Assembly (NCBI RefSeq): GCF_000003605.2
Contig: NW_003113512.1
Coordinates: 3,769-17,262 of the forward strand
Length of the DNA: 13,494 bases
Source of the DNA: Saccoglossus kowalevskii
Lineage: Eukaryota > Hemichordata > Enteropneusta > Harrimaniidae
Reading direction: 5' to 3'
The notes beneath the pieces are model-generated. The model was not told the DNA's origin. It saw only the letters and a list, made by a program, of their open reading frames with translations, and made no database searches. A program made the translations under genes and the position numbers. The number at the start of each line of letters is the position of its first letter. Position 1 is the first letter of the stretch. This document shows positions 9,078 to 13,494 of the stretch, piece by piece.

Positions 9078-10448
9078 GGTATGAATGTTAAAGAAGAAGT
9101 GAGTTGCATATTTTAACAGGTCACAGTGAACATATATATGTAGGTCAAGAGTTCTTGCAAACATGTCGTGTCTGCTGAGAATGAGTAAATTAATATGTCT
9201 TACACAAATCATCAGATAAATATTATTTGAATTAGGGTCTTATGTAGTGGTTGATTTGTTGACTCTTAATTTTAGGTCTTATCGGTAGTTTCTTTCAAAT
9301 CAAGGATTGCATCCAGAATTACACAATTTGTCTCATGCTTTTCTATGAAGGTGTAGATATTTAAATTCTTAGAGCTAATTATAACCTGATGATGCACGTG
9401 TAGCTTAAGTGTCACTGTTGCAAAAAGCGACCTTACTTTTTTTTCTTAGCCTTTAAATATGTATAATGACTAGATTTCGAAGAAAATCCTGAAATCGATA
9501 CTGTGATCCATTACTTTCGATACTGTGTTTATCGGAATCGCATCTCCAATAGAATCACATACAAACCAAAAATCTGTAAAATATACATGCAACTTATTTT
9601 GATCAAACAGAAAAAATACAGCAATATTTATAAATTTAGTGCATAATCAGCACTTTCAATCAATCTTATTTATAGTTTTTAAATTAAAAATAGACGATAT
9701 AAGATTTTCTTTTCCGAAGATACAACAAAATATTCAGGTTATCTGGATATTGGGTCAGGTGTTGACTGTACGCTGTTCAGTGACATTATAACGGTCTTTG
9801 TTCTTATAAATGTACAGTCAGAATAGAGGTTTACATTTCATAACAGTTGCAAATGTCACTGGGGTGAAATCAAACCGTTCACAGGATTTACGACTTAGAT
9901 TACATTGCTGCTTATGTGTCATTTTTATACCTTGAATAAACACACCAGAAATGAAAGTAATATTGTATTCTTTTAATGGAACAATATAATTTACGATTTA
10001 TTCTGTAATTTGATTGACAGTTGTCAAATTTTTCATTTCCTTTTTTTATGTGATATATATCTCTCTTTGCGATTTATTCTTGTGCATTTTCCTTTTCATT
10101 GTTTGCTTGTCATGGTGGTTTTAGATGAATGATTCAGTGTCATCATTGGTTGTAAGCTAATAAGTCTTGTGCATGATGTTTTAAAGGTCACACATCCTGA
10201 CACAATCTGGGAGTATTGTTGCTCTTACGACAGCAACAACTTCCAATATATTAATTGTCCATTTTGCCATGTGTGTTAACTGAACTTCGATGTCAACTGT
10301 TTGCATTTTTGCCTGAAAATAATTGAGAACTCTCACTGGTGGTGAATTTGTAATCCCAGAATATCCCAGGGTTAGAGACCGTTTAGGGTAGAAGGCCCCA
10401 CAGTATTCAAACAAAAAGTGCTACATTCATCAACCTCATCACATTTTT
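9078..10448. other. Gene-free intronic stretch
   Basis: AT-rich sequence without recognisable coding. It contains TCGATACTGTG twice (9495-9505 and 9517-9527), the second copy of the 24-bp dispersed motif (9762-9785), and a minus-strand frame of 77 codons at 10181-10414 whose sequence is not low complexity but which I cannot assign. Confidence 0.6.
9762..9785 (+). repeat. 24-bp dispersed motif, copy B
   Basis: It matches 1504-1527 at 22 of 24 positions. Here TGACTGTAC (9763-9771) also has an inverted partner GTACAGTCA at 9812-9820, giving a possible small stem with a 40-base loop. Confidence 0.45.
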
Positions 10449-10846
10449 AGCTCTTCCTGTTTACTATGTCAAGCAGAGCTTATCATATGAGTGATTTTCC
10501 GTCGTCATTCGTGTAAACTTTTTACTTTTTCAACTTCTTTTTGAAAACTACAAACCTTATTGCTTTGATACTTGGTGTATATGTACCCCCAGTACCTTGG
10601 GCAAATATCTTTTAGATTTGTTCATTGCATGATAATATTTTAAATTCTCTAATTTTTTGATGAATATTTTTGTCATTTTTGGTAAAAAGTGATATTTTCT
10701 ACTTCTTCGGTTCTTTGATTGAAATGTTCATTGCTAACAGTGCTATCTCAGCCGAAAGGCTGCTTGTTGTAAATTGGTTTCTTATAATGATCAGGATGCA
10801 TTTCCGTGGTCATTCCTGCATAAATGTGTACATTTCAATTCTTATA
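10449..10846. repeat. AGCTC/CCGTCGTC-type interspersed repeat (mollusc-like)
   Basis: AGCTC at 10449 and GAGCT at 10476 form the short inverted pair typical of this type. TTTTCCGTCGTCATTCGT, a T-rich run, GAAAACTAC and GATACTTGGTGTAT follow. I remember this order from abundant repeats in bivalve genomes; I cannot verify it here. There is no coding capacity. The right edge is uncertain and merges into the next repeat. Confidence 0.45.
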
Positions 10847-11578
10847 GTTTTTACCTTCCCTGATCATCAAAGATTGAAGGGAAAAGTATATTAAGGGAAA
10901 AATGTCTGTCAACGTCATTGCTGTTGTTGTCGCCATTGTCGTTGTTAATAATTGTTAAATGTGTGCACAATAACTTTACTAATTCTATTTCAAACTTTAT
11001 CAAACTTGGTCACCTCATTCATTAGTATAAAATCTTCCCTTAGTATGAGCGACAGAAATTGAGAAAATCTGATAAAATATTTTGGCTGTTTCTTTTTGAT
11101 TGATCACTGGTGATACACATTCAAAGGTCACTAATCCCAGTGGGAATATGCATTGTACTGTAAAATCTGTATTAGAAACCGCGGCTTCTATTAAAATGGT
11201 ACAATCCAATAGAGGGGGTGCGGCTTCTATTAGAGCATCTACACATATGAGAAATGATGATTTTTTGGTTCCCAATTGTTTAAAAAGAATGGGTGCGACT
11301 TCTATTAGGGATGCGGCTTCTAATACAGATTTTACGGTAGTACATGTTCAATGAAGTAAATCATCTCCAAAATCCCATGTAGACTGGGTTTCAATGCCAA
11401 CTCATGGAGAGAGTTGTTTCACAGTCTGATACACATTTGCAAACCTAGCAATACAGTCTTATTAGAAAACAAGATGTCAGATAATCGATATAAGCACTCC
11501 TATGAATTGGGTGCGCAACTTTTGATCAAGCTCTAAGGCCAATAGAAAATCTGTTTAATTCAAAGTTATCAAAACAAA
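10847..11578 (+). repeat. Interspersed repeat copy 1 (upstream of the Ras exon)
   Basis: It aligns in the same orientation with 12910-13494. Shared landmarks in order are GTTTTTACCTT, ATCAAAGAT, GGGAAAAGTATATTAAG, a GTC/GTT-rich run, TAATAATTGTT, ATAACTTTACTAATTCTAT, CAAACTTGGTCACCT, GATCACTGGTGATACACAT, CAACTCATGGAGAGA and AAAACAAGATGTCAG. Identity is about 80-90% by eye. Compared with copy 2 it carries a 180-bp TA-flanked insertion (11158-11337) and lacks about 30 bases after 11364. It encodes nothing convincing; small frames across it are low complexity. Confidence 0.85.
11158..11337. mobile_element. 180-bp miniature inverted-repeat transposon with TA target duplication
   Basis: The terminal inverted repeats are 11158-11182 and 11313-11337 and match at 23 of 25 positions (core GTAAAATCTGTATTAGAA). 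TA flanks both ends (11156-11157 and 11338-11339). The sister repeat copy has the uninterrupted site at 13229-13246, which aligns at 15 of 18 positions once the element and one TA are removed. Four same-direction copies of GCGRCTTCTAWTA lie inside, at 11181, 11220, 11295 and 11313. TA duplication points to Tc1/mariner-related mobilisation; there is no transposase, so it is non-autonomous. Confidence 0.88.
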
Positions 11579-12591
11579 TAAAATGCAAAAATACATAAAA
11601 AGAGCAAAACGTTGCATCCACATTTTGAAAAGTAAATTGTACCCAAAAATATGTATTCTGTATTTGACAAACAGCTCATTTGACAAAACATTTTTTTGTT
11701 GAAGTATATACCGGTAAATGTTAAAAATCAAAATTCGAAGTAATTTGTTTCAGCTATTAGAACAGAATTATAGAGCTTTCATAATACTAATTTAAAAACA
11801 CACTTAAAAAACAAAGATTGTAGTGTTTTAAGGTGTAGATTTACAGGAGGCAACAGTACTGTTGACTTCTCTCTCCACTGGACACCATCTAACTATTTGC
11901 ATTCTTAGGCAATTCAACTTCTGAGCATTGTCATATGCTATGTCAACTCTGATTAGCCGTATGCTTTACATGCTTTTCAATCACTATAACTATTTGAGTT
12001 GATTTGCATACAAAGCAGAGCTTGCAAATGATAGTTATTCCTAGAGGGCGTTTTTTTTTGCTTTTCAAATAATACAGCACACAATGAATATAATAAGGCA
12101 GTTCATATTTGTCTCAGTGAATCATTAATTTTCAACAGACACCTGTACAAAATACTTGGGCAAAAGCCAGCTAAGATTTTCTAGTATCTACATATCTATT
12201 CAAGTCATTTTTTCTGAGATGAGGCAATTGTTTTTATACTAAAATATCTGAAATACTTTGAATAAAGCTGGAAATTATGTCCCTTAAAATAATTAAACAA
12301 ATTAGGCACCAATGTTTTTGTAAGATATTTACATCAATCAAGGGCATTTGATAGACTACCTTCTCACGGCTGTTTCAAACCTAAAACTTGTTTGTATTCA
12401 AAATTAATTATGACAATGCATATTCATATTGAAACAAACTATGATAAAGGGAATAAAATTATACAACAAAGGGCAAGGTTACCAGAGTTCAACTATGTTT
12501 CAACAGTTTGTTCATCATGTGATTAAATGCATGTTTTCATCTAGATCCAGGCGTTCACAAAATTTATGACAAATAAAGTTATTGAATCACA
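11579..12591. other. Gene-free stretch before the Ras exon
   Basis: AT-rich intron with no recognisable repeat family or coding sequence. Its last bases lead into the branch-point region of the Ras acceptor. Confidence 0.6.
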
Positions 12592-12623
12592 CTAACGATT
12601 TTTTTTTTCTTTCTACTCTGTAG
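12592..12623 (+). promoter_or_regulatory. 3' splice site of the Ras exon: branch point, polypyrimidine tract, AG
   Basis: CTAAC at 12592-12596 is a good branch-point match, with the likely branch A at 12595, about 28 nt before the AG. A tract dominated by T and C runs from 12599 to about 12620 and ends in TAG at 12621-12623. No AG lies between the proposed branch point and this TAG. The Ras reading frame begins immediately after it. Confidence 0.9.
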
Positions 12624-12672
12624 CTGGAGGTGTTGGTAAAAGTGCACTCACGATACAACTTATACAGAACCA
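12624..12672 (+). CDS. Ras: Ras GTPase internal micro-exon encoding the P-loop (partial gene)
   Basis: This 49-nt exon completes codon 11 with CT, then encodes GGVGKSALTIQLIQN, and ends with CA, the first two bases of the next codon (His27 if it is CAC or CAT). With the missing G supplied upstream the peptide is AGGVGKSALTIQLIQN. That matches residues 11-26 of classical Ras: Gly12, Gly13, Gly15, Lys16 and Ser17 of the G1 phosphate-binding loop, then helix alpha1. The LIQN ending and Ala11 fit H/K/N-Ras-type proteins better than R-Ras (Gly11, FIQS), M-Ras (Asp11) or Rap (Ser11, FVQ). Ras proteins are membrane-anchored GTP switches acting upstream of Raf/MAPK; that role is known from the family, not seen here. 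The exon begins after a polypyrimidine-AG acceptor and ends at GTAAGT. Its length is not a multiple of three, so skipping it would shift the frame. Neighbouring coding exons are outside the window or were not recognisable. Confidence 0.93.
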
Positions 12673-12678
12673 GTAAGT
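12673..12678 (+). promoter_or_regulatory. 5' splice site after the Ras exon
   Basis: GTAAGT follows the coding bases CA directly and is a perfect match to the metazoan donor from +1 to +6. It splits the His27 codon after its second base (phase 2). The reading frame past this point no longer resembles Ras, which expects FVDEYDPT next, and this confirms the boundary. Confidence 0.9.
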
Positions 12679-12909
12679 ACATTTTTTCTCACATTTCAAG
12701 CTACTCATTGCATACCCATAATGTAGCAGTCTATTAAAATATGAAACCACTGTTATACTGATTTGCATAACCTACGTGAAACCTTTTGCTTTGGCATTGA
12801 GAATGAACAACATGTATGCTAGACATGCCATTCTGAGATTCGATAACCGATATTGACTCTGAGAAACCTTTGAGTGAGGTCGACATGCATTCGTGTTCAG
12901 CCAGCTCTG

Positions 12910-13494
12910 GTTTTTACCTTGCCCGTACCATCAAAGATGTAAGGGAAAAGTATATTAAGCGGAAAATTTTGTCCGCCGTTGTCGTTGTTGTCGTCGTCGT
13001 TAATAATTGTTATTGTGTGCATAATAACTTTACTAATTCTATTCCAAACTTCACCAAACTTGGTCACCTTATTCATCAGTATAAAGTCTTCCCTGAGTTT
13101 GAACAACAGATGTCCTGTATGAAAATATCATGCAAAAATTGAGAAAATCTGATAAAATATTTTGACTGTTTCTACTTGACTGATCACTGGTGATACACAT
13201 CAAAGGTCACTGATCTCAGTGGAAATATGCATTGTTGTATGTGTTCAATGAAGCAAATGATTTATTTTGTAATAATATCCTTGGTAATGTATCTCAGAAT
13301 CCCATACTGGGTTTCAAAATCAACTCATGGAGAGAATGCACAGTCTGATACACGTTTGCAAACCTACCAATAAAATCTTTACAGAAAACAAGATGTCAGA
13401 AAATCATATAAGCACTCCTATGAACTGGGTGCCAAACTTTGATCAGATCTGAAGCTAATAGAAAATCTGTTTAGTTCAAAGTTACCAAATCAAA
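12910..13494 (+). repeat. Interspersed repeat copy 2 (downstream of the Ras exon), cut by the window end
   Basis: It is collinear with 10847-11578 and in the same orientation. It lacks the 180-bp miniature element and so gives its empty insertion site. A GTC/GTT run at about 12970-12992 produces a valine-rich stretch in one frame, and the frames at 12870-13142 (plus) and 12897-13106 (minus) are by-products of this. The copy is still aligning with copy 1 at the last base of the window. Confidence 0.85.

Larger units (their letters stand above)
1..12623 (+). other. Ras: Long Ras intron (5' part of the window)
   Basis: I searched by eye for the Ras amino-terminal exon (MTEYKLVVVG followed by a phase-1 donor) and did not find it anywhere upstream of 12624. 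If the exon at 12624 belongs to a normal Ras gene, that exon lies upstream of the window and all of 1-12623 is intronic. The interval holds only repeats and AT-rich unique sequence. An alternative is that a diverged or non-standard first exon sits in the CpG-rich block at the left end, but I see no reading frame supporting this. Confidence 0.65.
12673..13494 (+). other. Ras: Next Ras intron, incomplete at the window end
   Basis: No sequence encoding the switch-I region (FVDEYDPTIEDSY) follows the donor at 12673, so the next exon is beyond 13494. Positions 12679-12909 are AT-rich with nothing I recognise. From 12910 onward the intron is filled by an interspersed repeat copy. Confidence 0.75.

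Noticed and set aside
9380-9440. Intronic C/D snoRNA suggested by CTGATGATG
   Set aside because: The C-box match is imperfect and no D box with terminal stem lies at a suitable distance.
11100-11354. 84-codon plus frame and the opposing 86-codon minus frame
   Set aside because: They run across the boundaries of the miniature transposon and the host repeat, so they are products of inserted repeats.
12870-13142. 90-codon frame with a polyvaline run
   Set aside because: The valine run is a GTC/GTT microsatellite inside an interspersed repeat; the sister copy does not preserve the frame.
1-13494. tRNA genes or tRNA-derived SINEs
   Set aside because: I looked for A-box and B-box (GGTTCRAATCC-like) pairs on both strands and saw none at the proper spacing.

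Overview
This window looks like metazoan, non-coding, intron-dominated DNA. It is AT-rich, has many short homopolymer runs and interspersed repeats, and shows no prokaryotic gene packing. The only convincing coding sequence is a 49-nt exon on the + strand at 12624-12672. It encodes the P-loop of a classical Ras GTPase (AGGVGKSALTIQLIQN, human H/K/N-Ras numbering 11-26) and is bounded by a textbook acceptor and donor. The exon for residues 1-10 is not found upstream in the window, and the exon after residue 27 is not found downstream. The simplest reading is therefore that 1-12623 is one very long Ras intron (at least 12.6 kb here) and 12673-13494 is the start of the next one. The repeat content (a TAC-rich, ACATGTA-rich sequence, AGCTC/CGTCGT-type repeats, short TIR elements, GTC-repeat elements) reminds me of bivalve molluscs. 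That is an inference from memory, not a database match.

Layout. Positions 1-722 are a CpG-rich block delimited by perfect 21-bp terminal inverted repeats, and the CpG density drops sharply just past the right repeat. Positions 723-6863 are AT-rich intron with a decayed inverted-repeat element (1554-1763), an (ATT)8 microsatellite, two diverged copies of a short dispersed repeat (2645 and 6276) and other short repeats. Positions 6864-6901 hold a solitary relative of the minisatellite monomer, abutting a possible pogo-like transposon end. Positions 7279-9077 are a 39-bp minisatellite of about 44 units with internal block duplications. It gives long open frames on both strands that are not genes. 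Positions 9078-10448 are plain intron with weak repeats.

Positions 10449-11578 are composite interspersed repeats, including a 180-bp TA-flanked miniature transposon (11158-11337) inserted into a repeat copy. The second copy of that repeat (12910 to the window end) supplies the empty site. The Ras P-loop exon lies between these two same-orientation repeat copies.

No complete gene, tRNA, rRNA, CRISPR array or autonomous transposase was found. The most notable items are the isolated P-loop micro-exon with its NAHR-prone flanking repeats, the minisatellite carrying reiterated near-consensus 5' splice sites in the sense direction of Ras, the CpG-rich TIR element, and the nested miniature transposon whose insertion can be dated relative to its host repeat.
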